Shown piece after piece: positions 7,892 to 16,600 of a stretch of 45,287 nt of DNA; the stretch's first letter is position 1; each line of letters opens with the position of its first letter. The position numbers were made by a program, and so were the translations under genes. The stretch comes from an uncultured Bacteroidota bacterium (GTDB lineage: Bacteria > Bacteroidota > Bacteroidia > Flavobacteriales_F > PHOS-HE28). The stretch spans positions 1 to 45,287 of the forward strand of contig CADECG010000009.1 in assembly GCA_902825795.1 (NCBI GenBank), given 5' to 3'. Under the pieces are notes generated by a model, which had not been told where the DNA came from, ran no database searches, and saw only the letters and a list, made by a program, of their open reading frames with translations.

Positions 7892-10009
7892 TTGGCCGCT
7901 CACGTAGATACTCTCCCCCCAGTGTTGAAGACAGCCCCCAAGAAGGAAGCCATCGACAATGCCACGCTGTTGAAGGCTTGGGAACTCATGTGCACGGCCA
8001 AGGCCATGACGGAGATCTACGAGGAGCACTTCAAGTTCACCAGCAAGTATGTGCACGCAACCAGTCGTGGGCATGAAGCGATCCAACTGGCGCTCGGACT
8101 TCAATTGAAGCCCCAGGACTTCGTATCACCGTACTACCGCGACGACAGTATCCTGCTGGGCATCGGCATGCGCCCGTATGAGTTGATGCTCCAGTTGATG
8201 GCCAAGCGCGACGACCCCTTCAGCGGCGGCCGCAGCTATTACTGCCATCCTAGTTTGAAGCGCGATGGCATGCCCCGCATCCCGCACCAGAGCAGTGCCA
8301 CCGGTATGCAGGCCATTCCCACTACAGGTATTGCTCTGGGACTTCAGTACAAAGAGGCGGCCGGGATCCCGCACGATGTTCCCGGCGAGGCTCCTTTGGT
8401 GGTCTGTTCGCTCGGCGATGCTTCGATCACCGAAGGGGAAGTGGCGGAAGCCTTCCAGATGGCGGTGCTCAAGAAGCTGCCGATCATCTACTTGGTGCAG
8501 GACAACGAATGGGACATCAGCGCCAGTGCTGCCGAGATCCGCGTAGGGGATGCGAGCGACTACGCCAAAGGCTTCAAGGGACTTGAAGTGCGCACGATCG
8601 ATGGCACCGACTTCATCACATCATTCAACACGCTGAAGGAAGTGATGGAACTTGTGCGGAGCGAGCGACGTCCCTTCCTCGTTCACGCGAAAGTGCCGTT
8701 GCTGAACCACCACACCAGCGGCGTGCGTATGGACTTCTATCGCAGCGCCGAGGATCTGGCCGAGCACCGCAAACGCGATCCGTTCCCGCGCTTCTTCCAA
8801 CAACTACTCGAGCACGGCATCAAGCAGGAAGGCCTGAAGGAACTGGAGAAGAAGGCCATCGACACGGTGAAAGCCGATTTCGACTTTGCCCGCAATTCCG
8901 AAGACCCGCGACCGGAAGATCTCTTCACCCACGACTTCGCCCCCACTCCAGTCACTGAAGAAAAGGGTGAACGTGAGCCAAAGGACCGTGAACCAACGGT
9001 GATGGTGGATTGTGCTCTCTTCGCGATCCGTGAGTTGATGCAGGAGGACAAGCGATGCCTCCTCTATGGTCAGGATGTCGGCGCGCGCCTCGGCGGTGTG
9101 TTTCGCGAAGCGGCCACGCTAGCCAAGGACTTCGGCGATCATCGGGTGTTCAACACGCCGATACAAGAAGCCTTCATCATTGGTAGCACAGTGGGCATGA
9201 GCGCCGCAGGCTTGAAGCCGATCGTGGAAGTGCAATTCGCTGATTACATCTGGCCCGGCCTTAACCAGCTCTTCACGGAAGTCGCACGCTCCTGTTACCT
9301 CACTGTGGGCAAGTACCCGGTGAGTTGCATCATCCGTGTTCCCATTGGGGCGTACGGCAGTGGCGGCCCTTACCACAGCAGCAGTGTGGAAAGCGTGCTG
9401 TGCAACATCAAGGGTATCAAGATCGCTTACCCCAGCACCGGTGCGGATCTGAAAGGGCTGATGAAGGCAGCCTATCACGACCCCAACCCGGTGGTGATGC
9501 TGGAACACAAAGGGCTATACTGGAGCAAGATCAAGGGCACGGAGGATGCGAAGAGCATCGAGCCATCCCCGGACTACATCATCCCGTTCGGTAAGGCCCG
9601 CATCGTTCAGCAGGCTGACCCGAAGTCGATCACCAAGGGTGAAGCAGCCGTGATCGTCACCTACGGCATGGGAGTGTATTGGGCAAAAGCGTCAGCCAAG
9701 GAGTTCCCGGGGCGCGTCACCATCATAGACCTGCGCACGCTGGTGCCACTGGATGAGGCCACAGTGATGAACACTGTGCGCGAACACGGACGTTGTTTTG
9801 TGGTGACGGAAGAACAGCTGACCAATTCGTTCGCGCAAGCACTTGCGAGCCGCATTGGCAATGAGTGCTTCCAACAACTCGATGCACCCGTTCGGACGCT
9901 CGGCGCTGTGGACATGCCGGCAGTGCCGCTCAATAGCACGCTGGAAGCCGCGATGATCCCGAGCGCGGAGAAAGTCGCGGTAGCCCTTGGCCAATTGCTG
10001 GCGTACTGA
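7892..10009 (+). CDS. 2-oxoacid (branched-chain type) dehydrogenase E1, fused alpha and beta subunits
   Basis: The 705-residue product joins both E1 subunits in one chain. The alpha part (about 20-330) carries the thiamine-diphosphate motif: GDASITEGE begins at Gly175 and QDNEWDIS has its Asn at 205, the usual spacing, although the classical GDG reads GDA. The beta part starts near residue 368 (VDCALFAIRELMQEDKRCLLYGQDVG) and continues through FNTPIQEAFIIGSTVGMSAAGLKPIVEVQF to a transketolase C-terminal domain. E1 decarboxylates a 2-oxoacid and acylates the lipoyl group of E2; an E2 gene is present at 33769. The start seems to be TTG at 7892, with no in-frame ATG before the conserved region. 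The stop overlaps the next ATG (TGATG), so translation may be coupled to the esterase. Substrate cannot be decided from sequence alone. Confidence 0.9.
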   Translation: MAAHVDTLPPVLKTAPKKEAIDNATLLKAWELMCTAKAMTEIYEEHFKFTSKYVHATSRGHEAIQLALGLQLKPQDFVSPYYRDDSILLGIGMRPYELMLQLMAKRDDPFSGGRSYYCHPSLKRDGMPRIPHQSSATGMQAIPTTGIALGLQYKEAAGIPHDVPGEAPLVVCSLGDASITEGEVAEAFQMAVLKKLPIIYLVQDNEWDISASAAEIRVGDASDYAKGFKGLEVRTIDGTDFITSFNTLKEVMELVRSERRPFLVHAKVPLLNHHTSGVRMDFYRSAEDLAEHRKRDPFPRFFQQLLEHGIKQEGLKELEKKAIDTVKADFDFARNSEDPRPEDLFTHDFAPTPVTEEKGEREPKDREPTVMVDCALFAIRELMQEDKRCLLYGQDVGARLGGVFREAATLAKDFGDHRVFNTPIQEAFIIGSTVGMSAAGLKPIVEVQFADYIWPGLNQLFTEVARSCYLTVGKYPVSCIIRVPIGAYGSGGPYHSSSVESVLCNIKGIKIAYPSTGADLKGLMKAAYHDPNPVVMLEHKGLYWSKIKGTEDAKSIEPSPDYIIPFGKARIVQQADPKSITKGEAAVIVTYGMGVYWAKASAKEFPGRVTIIDLRTLVPLDEATVMNTVREHGRCFVVTEEQLTNSFAQALASRIGNECFQQLDAPVRTLGAVDMPAVPLNSTLEAAMIPSAEKVAVALGQLLAY

Positions 10010-10659
10010 TGGCGAGCGCGGAGCGCCACATACGCGTTGGCCGCACGGCACGCTACCATGTGCTCGGCGACCCGGCTACCGCACAAGAACTATGGATCGT
10101 TCTGCACGGCTATGGTCAACTCGCGCGGTACTTTCTCCACAGCTTCGATGGCTTGGAGGACGGCCGCTGCATAGTGGCACCGGAAGGATTGAGCCGCTTC
10201 TACCTCGACGACACCTTCAGCCGGGTCGGCGCCACATGGATGACACGCGAAGACCGGGAACACGAGATCGCGGACCATGTCTCCTACCTCGATGAACTCT
10301 GCACCGAGGTCCGCAATGCGTGTCCAAGAGCTACACAACTGACCGCTTTGGGTTTCTCACAAGGGGTGGCGACCCTATGTCGATGGGCCATGCTCGGTTC
10401 GACACACATTGATAGACTGGTCATTTGGGGCGGAAGTATGCCACCCGAGCTCGACCCGACGGATCTGAGCAGCCGGTGGAACTCCATAGTGGTGGATCTC
10501 GTGCACGGGGCTGACGACCCCGTGGTGAAAGCGGAGGTGCTGCATCGCAATGAGGGCGTGCTCCGATCGGCAGGTCTGCATTTCTCCACGCACATCTTCC
10601 AAGGTGGACATGCCCTTGACAGGTTGACGCTCGATCGGCTCATCGGGGCGAACAGTTGA
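10009..10659 (+). CDS. Alpha/beta hydrolase, phospholipase/carboxylesterase (esterase) family
   Basis: This 216-residue protein fits the phospholipase/carboxylesterase group of alpha/beta hydrolases. The oxyanion-loop region reads LWIVLHGYGQLARYF. The nucleophile elbow is GFSQG with Ser117, the acid is Asp169 or Asp170 in VHGADD, and the histidine is His201 in QGGHALD, completing the triad in the right order. There is no signal peptide, so it is cytoplasmic. Its ATG overlaps the stop of the fused E1 gene by one base, suggesting translational coupling, perhaps linking a thioesterase or esterase activity to acyl-CoA metabolism. That link is inference from position. A weak CGTGG/CCACG hairpin follows the stop. 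Confidence 0.82.
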   Translation: MASAERHIRVGRTARYHVLGDPATAQELWIVLHGYGQLARYFLHSFDGLEDGRCIVAPEGLSRFYLDDTFSRVGATWMTREDREHEIADHVSYLDELCTEVRNACPRATQLTALGFSQGVATLCRWAMLGSTHIDRLVIWGGSMPPELDPTDLSSRWNSIVVDLVHGADDPVVKAEVLHRNEGVLRSAGLHFSTHIFQGGHALDRLTLDRLIGANS

Positions 10660-10754
10660 CCGTGGGGTTCAAAGCCACGCGCGCTTTTGCATTCATCGGG
10701 CAACTTGAACCGGTATCCATCGGTCTATCCTTGTAACAACCAAAACCGAGGAAT

Positions 10755-11576
10755 ATGAACCGTACGCTACACTCTCTCGCTGCTCTGTTCACAGGCAGTC
10801 TCCTCATGGCGCAAGCCACGAACTATCCGAACGGCAGCACAGTTGCCGATTTCACGGTAACCGATGTGGAAGGAAACACACACAGCCTTTACAGCTACAC
10901 CAGCCAAGGCAAATACGTGATCCTTGATTTCTTCTTCGATACCTGCCCGCCTTGTCAGGCCACTTCTCCTTACTTCAGTGAGTTGAACCAGACCTACGGT
11001 TGCAACGAAGGTGACCTGATCTGCTTGGCCATGAACAATGGCACTGACAGCGATGCGGAAGTGATCGCGTACGAAGCGACCTATGGTGGTCCGTTCGCAC
11101 ACCCACCAGCGGTGAGCATGACCGGTGGTGGTGGTGCCGTTACGAACACCTTCGGAGTAGGCGCATTCCCGACCTATTGCCTCATCGGTCCCGACAACCT
11201 GATGAAGAACTATGACATCTGGCCAGTGAGCGACATGAGCACTTTCGTTGGTGCATTTCCTGTTGGGAGCGGGATCACCCCGCAAGCCTGTGTGGTCGGT
11301 TTGGATGAGGCTGGCAAGATTGCTTTCACGGAAGTGTTCCCTTCCCCCACCACTGGGCTTGTCACTATCACGTTCAATGCGGCAACCACCGCGAATCTGA
11401 GCGTTGAGGTGTACGATATGCTTGGTCAACTGGCAACATCACAAAGCTTCGGCTCACTGTCAGCAGGCGCGCAGCGCACACTTGATCTGAACGCTTTGGC
11501 CGATGGCCAGTACGTGCTGAAGCTTGTGAGCGATGGCCAAGCGCGTGATACCAGCCGGATCACGGTTGCGCGCTGA
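10755..11576 (+). CDS. Secreted thioredoxin-fold (TlpA/AhpC-TSA-like) protein with T9SS sorting domain
   Basis: The product has 273 residues: a signal peptide (MNRTLHSLAALFTGSLLMAQA, cut near residue 20), a thioredoxin-like domain (about 25-175) and a T9SS type A C-terminal domain (about 190-273). The redox motif is CPPC at Cys64-Cys67 within ILDFFFDTCPPCQATSPYFSEL, and the cis-Pro region is GAFPTYCLIGPD. The sorting domain reads FPSPTTGLVTITF, then VEVYDMLGQLATSQSF and DGQYVLKLVSDG. A thiol oxidoreductase or peroxiredoxin-like role outside the outer membrane is likely; partners are unknown. The gene ends just before a strong terminator, and its transcript is monocistronic by position. A TATCCTTG element about 20 nt upstream is a weak promoter candidate. 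Confidence 0.88.
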   Translation: MNRTLHSLAALFTGSLLMAQATNYPNGSTVADFTVTDVEGNTHSLYSYTSQGKYVILDFFFDTCPPCQATSPYFSELNQTYGCNEGDLICLAMNNGTDSDAEVIAYEATYGGPFAHPPAVSMTGGGGAVTNTFGVGAFPTYCLIGPDNLMKNYDIWPVSDMSTFVGAFPVGSGITPQACVVGLDEAGKIAFTEVFPSPTTGLVTITFNAATTANLSVEVYDMLGQLATSQSFGSLSAGAQRTLDLNALADGQYVLKLVSDGQARDTSRITVAR

Positions 11577-11593
11577 GTTCGGGTCTTTCCACA

Positions 11594-11631
11594 ACAAAGC
11601 CCCTCGATGCAGATCGAGGGGCTTTGTTTTT
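11594..11631. terminator. Strong intrinsic terminator between convergent genes
   Basis: A perfect 15-bp stem (11594-11608 paired with 11613-11627, core AAAGCCCCTCGAT) with loop GCAG is followed by TTTT on the plus strand. It lies between the convergent stops of the thioredoxin-like and M1 peptidase genes. The U-run favours plus-strand termination. Confidence 0.92.
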
Positions 11632-11645
11632 CGGCGCGTGGCAGC

Positions 11646-13550
11646 TCACATCGTAACCGGCTCCGTCATCTTCTGCCAGCCGAGCACTTCATCAATAGTG
11701 CGGGTACTAACACTGTGGTAGTTGGGCCGGGCCTGCTTGTAGATGGTGCGGGCCACAAGCATACCGTTTTCCGTGCTGGCCAAAGCCGTGTACAATGGCG
11801 TAAGGAATTTGCGCCGACCGACGTGAATGAGGAATTCAGCCAACGCGGGATAAGCATGCTCGTAATGATTGGCAATGCACCGCTCGAACCATGTGAAGGC
11901 GATCTCGGAGTTGCCAGATGCCGTGAAACCGAATGTCTTGTCGAGTTCAGCCATCCTTTGAGTGGTGATACCGGCTGGCAGGCCGCGCAGAAAATGCATC
12001 CATTCAAAAGCCGTCCAATCCGCTGTCGCCAATTCCTTAGCCGGCACACCACTGCTCCAGCGCACGATAGCGGTATCCACCAACGCGAACCGACGGCTAG
12101 CTACCACTGGTGCGTTCGCAGGTAAGCCGGTCTGATAGACCCATGCATCCAGATCCAAAGTGACATCCGCAGGGTCCAGCAGTTCCTGCTTCAGATAGGC
12201 CATGAACTTCTCGGTGGTCATGCTCTTGAAGGCGAAGGTCTCGAAGTAGCCGCGGAGGAAAGCATCGAATTTTTCACGGCCGGTCGCCGCCTCCAACAGG
12301 GTCAAAAAGGCATAGCCCTTTTCGTAAGCAACATCCGTCATTCCATCATCCGGGTTGCGGCCGGCCAGATCCAGTTTCAACCGGGTGTCCGCGTCCTGGC
12401 CAGCTTCCTTGAGGTCGTGCAGGGTGCGCGTCAACTCCTGCCGCCCGAGCACCGCAAGCATTTCGGCGTAATCCTTCCCATATACCTTTTCACAGATCCG
12501 TTTCTCGAAATACACGGTAAAGCCCTCGTTCAACCAGAAATCATCCCAAGTGGCGTTGGTCACAAGATTGCCGCTCCAACTGTGCGCGAGCTCATGCGCA
12601 ATGAGGGCAGTGAGCGAACCGTCACCGGCAATGATGGTCGGTGTTGCGAATGTCAACATCGGATTCTCCATACCACCGAACGGAAAGCTGGGTGGTAACA
12701 CGATCACATCATAGCGTTCCCAGCGATATGGTCCATATAGTTCTTCCGCGGCAACAACCATCCTCTCCATGTCCTCGAATTCCTTGGCGGCCTTGTCCAC
12801 GAGGTTCGGTTCGGCATACACCCCTGTGCGCGCACCTATGTTGCGGTACTCGATATCCCCCACTGCCAAAGCGATCAAGTATGGTGGGATCCGTTGCTCC
12901 ATCCGGAAGTTGTATTCACCGTTGGCACTTCGCGTGGTCGTATTTGTAGCGCTCATGACCACCATCAGTTCCGAAGGCGCCTGAACATGTGCAGTGTAGG
13001 TGATCCGGATCCCCGGGCTGTCCTGGATCGGTATCCAAGTGCGCGTTAAAATGGCTTGGCCCTGGGTGAACAGGAACGGGTGCTCCTTGCCACCGGTCTG
13101 CTGCGGCGACAACCATTGCAATGCATCCGACTCTGCGCCGGTGCGATAGGCAATGCTCAACCGTTCAACTTCGGGCCCGATCTCCACCATAAGCGGACGG
13201 CCTAAAAAGGTGCTGTCACCCAAGGTGTGCTTCAGCAACTTTCCATGCGCATCCTTGACCTCCAAAATGGACAACCCACGTGTATCGAACACGATACGCC
13301 CCCTTCCCAAATTCACGATGTCGTAACTCGCCTTGCCCGAGATCGTCCGTCCTGACATGTCAACGGATAGGTCAAGGTCCAAGTGCGTGATGTAAGCCTC
13401 GTCCGGCGTTGAGGCACTGTGCGTGTCCAGCACATGATCAGATGGGGTTTGGACGTCGGCTGCTTTATCGGCTCTTTCCGGTTCTGGGGTGCAAGCGGTC
13501 AACAAGACCGCAGTGCCAGCGGTCATCAGTTTCATTTTTACCTGGATCAT
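11646..13550 (-). CDS. M1 family aminopeptidase lipoprotein, leukotriene-A4-hydrolase-like
   Basis: The frame opens at 13643, but ATG 13550 (or 13535) begins a compact lipoprotein signal: MIQVKMKLMTAGTAVLLTAC with Cys20. From 13550 the protein has 634 residues. The M1 hallmarks are present: substrate motif GGMENP, and the zinc site HELAH at 319-323 with Glu342 in WLNEG 18 residues later. The C-terminal part (from about 490) resembles the helical LTA4H C-terminal domain (WTAFEWMHFLRGLP, then EIAFTWFERCIANHYEHAYPALAEFLIHVGRRKFL). It should remove N-terminal residues from peptides in the periplasm or at the envelope; epoxide hydrolase activity is not implied. The gene is divergent from the alpha-2-macroglobulin gene, 144 bp apart, so protease and protease-trap genes share a promoter region. 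Confidence 0.93.
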   Translation of the reverse strand: MIQVKMKLMTAGTAVLLTACTPEPERADKAADVQTPSDHVLDTHSASTPDEAYITHLDLDLSVDMSGRTISGKASYDIVNLGRGRIVFDTRGLSILEVKDAHGKLLKHTLGDSTFLGRPLMVEIGPEVERLSIAYRTGAESDALQWLSPQQTGGKEHPFLFTQGQAILTRTWIPIQDSPGIRITYTAHVQAPSELMVVMSATNTTTRSANGEYNFRMEQRIPPYLIALAVGDIEYRNIGARTGVYAEPNLVDKAAKEFEDMERMVVAAEELYGPYRWERYDVIVLPPSFPFGGMENPMLTFATPTIIAGDGSLTALIAHELAHSWSGNLVTNATWDDFWLNEGFTVYFEKRICEKVYGKDYAEMLAVLGRQELTRTLHDLKEAGQDADTRLKLDLAGRNPDDGMTDVAYEKGYAFLTLLEAATGREKFDAFLRGYFETFAFKSMTTEKFMAYLKQELLDPADVTLDLDAWVYQTGLPANAPVVASRRFALVDTAIVRWSSGVPAKELATADWTAFEWMHFLRGLPAGITTQRMAELDKTFGFTASGNSEIAFTWFERCIANHYEHAYPALAEFLIHVGRRKFLTPLYTALASTENGMLVARTIYKQARPNYHSVSTRTIDEVLGWQKMTEPVTM

Positions 13551-13569
13551 TCGGGACTTGTGGGGGCGC

Positions 13570-13577
13570 CAAATGTA
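13570..13577 (-). promoter_or_regulatory. Candidate -7 box for the M1 peptidase gene (TACATTTG)
   Basis: The minus strand reads TACATTTG, an exact match to TAnnTTTG, ending 19 nt before ATG 13550. This supports using 13550 or 13535 rather than the upstream ATG at 13643. I could not assign a -33 TTG at the expected spacing. Confidence 0.42.
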
Positions 13578-13663
13578 GGCGTGCATACTAACCGGCATTG
13601 GCGTGAAATAATGCGAGAACCGCAATAGCGCAGCCCCGGTCATCGTTCATCTGAACGCCCCCC

Positions 13664-13671
13664 TACCTTTC
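13664..13671 (+). promoter_or_regulatory. Candidate -7 box for the alpha-2-macroglobulin gene (TACCTTTC)
   Basis: TACCTTTC, one mismatch from TAnnTTTG, ends 23 nt before ATG 13695 in the divergent region. It is assigned by position and resemblance only. Confidence 0.33.
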
Positions 13672-13694
13672 CTCCCCCTACTTCTTAACCGGCC

Positions 13695-16600
13695 ATGTAC
13701 GCCACCACCCGCTTGCTGCGCGCAACATTGCGCGCTTTCGTCGTTTGTGCCACGCTTATTGCCTGCAAAGGCGATCCAAAGCGCATTGAGCCCGATAACG
13801 CTTTCATACCCTACATCCCGGCGTTCACCTACGGTCATATCAGTGCACGAGCGCCCATCTTGGTCCGTTTGGCAGAGGGCCATCCGTGGAAGGACACCTC
13901 CATAGCCGCCATTCAGGAACTGTTCGAACTTGATCCCGAAGTGGACGGCGCTACTGAATGGCTGGACCACAACACACTTGCCTTCCGGCCAAAGGATCGG
14001 TTGAAGAGCGATCAGACCTACGATGTTGTCTTTCGCTTGGGCGATATCATGGAAGTACCCAAGGGCATGGAGGAATTCCGGTTCCAAGTGAGCACGATCA
14101 GGCAAAGCCTTGATGTGCGTATCACCGACATGCAAGCATTGAGCAGCACTGACCTCACGTGGCAACGTCTGCTCACCTCGGTATACACTAGCGACGATGC
14201 CACAGGACAGGATGTTGAAGGTTGTATCAGCGTTACGCAGGGCAAGCGGAACTTGAAGCTCATGTGGGAACACGAAGCCAATGGGCAATTCCATCGCTTC
14301 AGTGTGGACAGCGTGCTCCGTGGCGAACGGCCCGACAGCGTATTGATCGCGTGGAACGGTGAGAAGATCGAGAGCGATATCGATAGCGTGCTGTACTTCA
14401 AGGTACCGGCCATCGGTGATCTGGTGCTGGTCAGTACGAACACCACCAGCGCAGAGGAACAATTCGCCACGCTGTTGTTCAGCGACCCGTTGGATCCTGC
14501 ACAGGACCTCGCGGGGCTGGCCGGTATCAGCGGCCAAGAGAACGTTCGGCTGGCCATCGATGGGAACAAGTTGCTCTTGTACCCGGAAGCACGCCTCAGT
14601 GGGGAACATCAGGCCTTCGTTGCCGAGGGCTTGGCGAATGTGAACCAGCGCACACTTGGGAAGGACATCACCGTCGACCTCGTGTTCGAAGACATCAAGC
14701 CGGCGATCAGTCTGGTTGGCAAAGGCACTATCCTTCCTTCCACGGATGGGCTGCTGTTCCCGTTCGATGCCGTGAACCTGAGCGCTGTTGAAGTGCGCGT
14801 GATCCGCATCTACGAGGAGAACGTCGCCCAATTCCTGCAGGTGAACAACATCGACGGCGAGCACGAATTGGCGCGCGTCGGACGCCAAGTGCTGCACCGC
14901 ATCATTCCCCTGCAGGGCAAGGAAGCGCCCAAGGTGGGCCGCTGGAACCGTCATTACCTCGATCTGGCCGACCTGATCAAAACAGAGCCCGGCGCCATCT
15001 ATCGCATCGAACTCGACTTCCGTAGGGAACACAGCATATACCCCTGCCCGAACGACAAGGACAAGCCTCGCCAGATCATCTCCGCCCCCCAAGACATCGA
15101 TGACGGTGAAGGTGGCCAGTGGGACGAGGGCTCCGACCATTACTACTACGATGACTACGACGAGGACTACTTCTACGAGGAAGAGGAATACGACTGGCGG
15201 AAGCGAGAGGACCCTTGCAGCGGCTCGTACTTCACGCAGCATCATGCCGTCTCGCGCAACATCCTGGCAAGCGACATCGGGCTTATCGCCAAGCGTGGCA
15301 ATGACGGCAGCATGCTGGTGGCAGTAAGCGATCTGAAAAACACTGCTCCGATGAGCGGTGTGAAAGTGGATGTGCTTGACAAACAGCGCCGCAACCTTGC
15401 ACAGCTCGTAACGGATGGCGAAGGGTTGGTGACGTTACCGAAGACGAAGCACAAGGGCTTCCTGCTCGTTGCCAGCAAAGGCTCCCAGCGTGGCTACCTG
15501 AAGTTGGATGATGGCAATTCGCTGTCGTTAAGCGAATACGAGGTCGAGGGCGAATATGTCGAGCGCGGCTTGAAAGGCTTCATCTACGGGGAGCGTGGCG
15601 TATGGCGTCCGGGCGATTCGCTTTACCTGAGCTTCATGCTGCAAGACCCGCGCAAAACGCTGCCAAAGGACCATCCGGTGACCTTGGAGATCACCGATGC
15701 ACGCGGCCGGTTGGACCAGAAACATGTGCGCACGAGCTCAGTGAACGGACTGTATTCGTTCCGTTGTGCCACTAGCCCCGATGCACCTACCGGCTATTGG
15801 CATGCACGCGTGAACGTGGGTGGCACGTCGTTCCACCATACGCTGCGCATTGAGACGATCAAACCGAACCGATTGAAGGTGAACATCGATCTGCCGGAGC
15901 GCATCACATCGATCAGTCGGAAGAAGGAACAGATACTTACCGGCAACTGGTTGCACGGTGCACCGGCCAAGAACTTGAAAGCGCGCACCACGGTTACCAT
16001 GACCCGCGGTTGGGCGGATTTCAAGGGATACGACAAATACAACTTCGACGACCTGTACACAGGGGTGAACACCGATGAACGCGTGGTGTTCGATGGGCAG
16101 TTGGATGCCGCCGGCAAGGCCACCTTTCCCATGGACATCAGCTTCAACGGGCGTGCCCCGGCAGCTGTCAACGCCAATTTCGTCACGCGCATTTTCGAGG
16201 CTGGTGGCGATGCCAGTACCGACAACCAACGCGCCGTTTACCTACCGTATTCAAGCTACGCCGGCGTGCACGGGCCCGATCCCCGCAATGCCTGGGGAAC
16301 GCTGCGCACGGATACCAACTACACGTTCAGCGCTATTGCGATCGACCCCGACGGCAAACCGCTTGCCGGCCATGCCTTGAAGGTGAGCGTCTACAAAATG
16401 GAACGCGACTGGTGGTGGGATGGTGGCTACGACGAAGCAGCCAGCTACGTGACCAGTCCAAGCATCCGCTTGGAAAGCACACAGGATATCGTGACCGACG
16501 CGAAGGGAAAAGCGTCCGCCAACGTGCGTGTCGACCGCCCGAAATGGGGCCGATTCGTTGTGCGCGTCCATGATCCGGCCAGCGGTCATGCGTGTGCCAG

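Noticed and set aside
10661..10679. CGTGG/CCACG hairpin after the esterase gene as a terminator
   Set aside because: The stem is only 5 bp with a 9-nt loop; too weak to call.
13647..15245. A 532-codon minus-strand frame
   Set aside because: It is antisense to the alpha-2-macroglobulin gene, whose thioester and lipobox are unambiguous.
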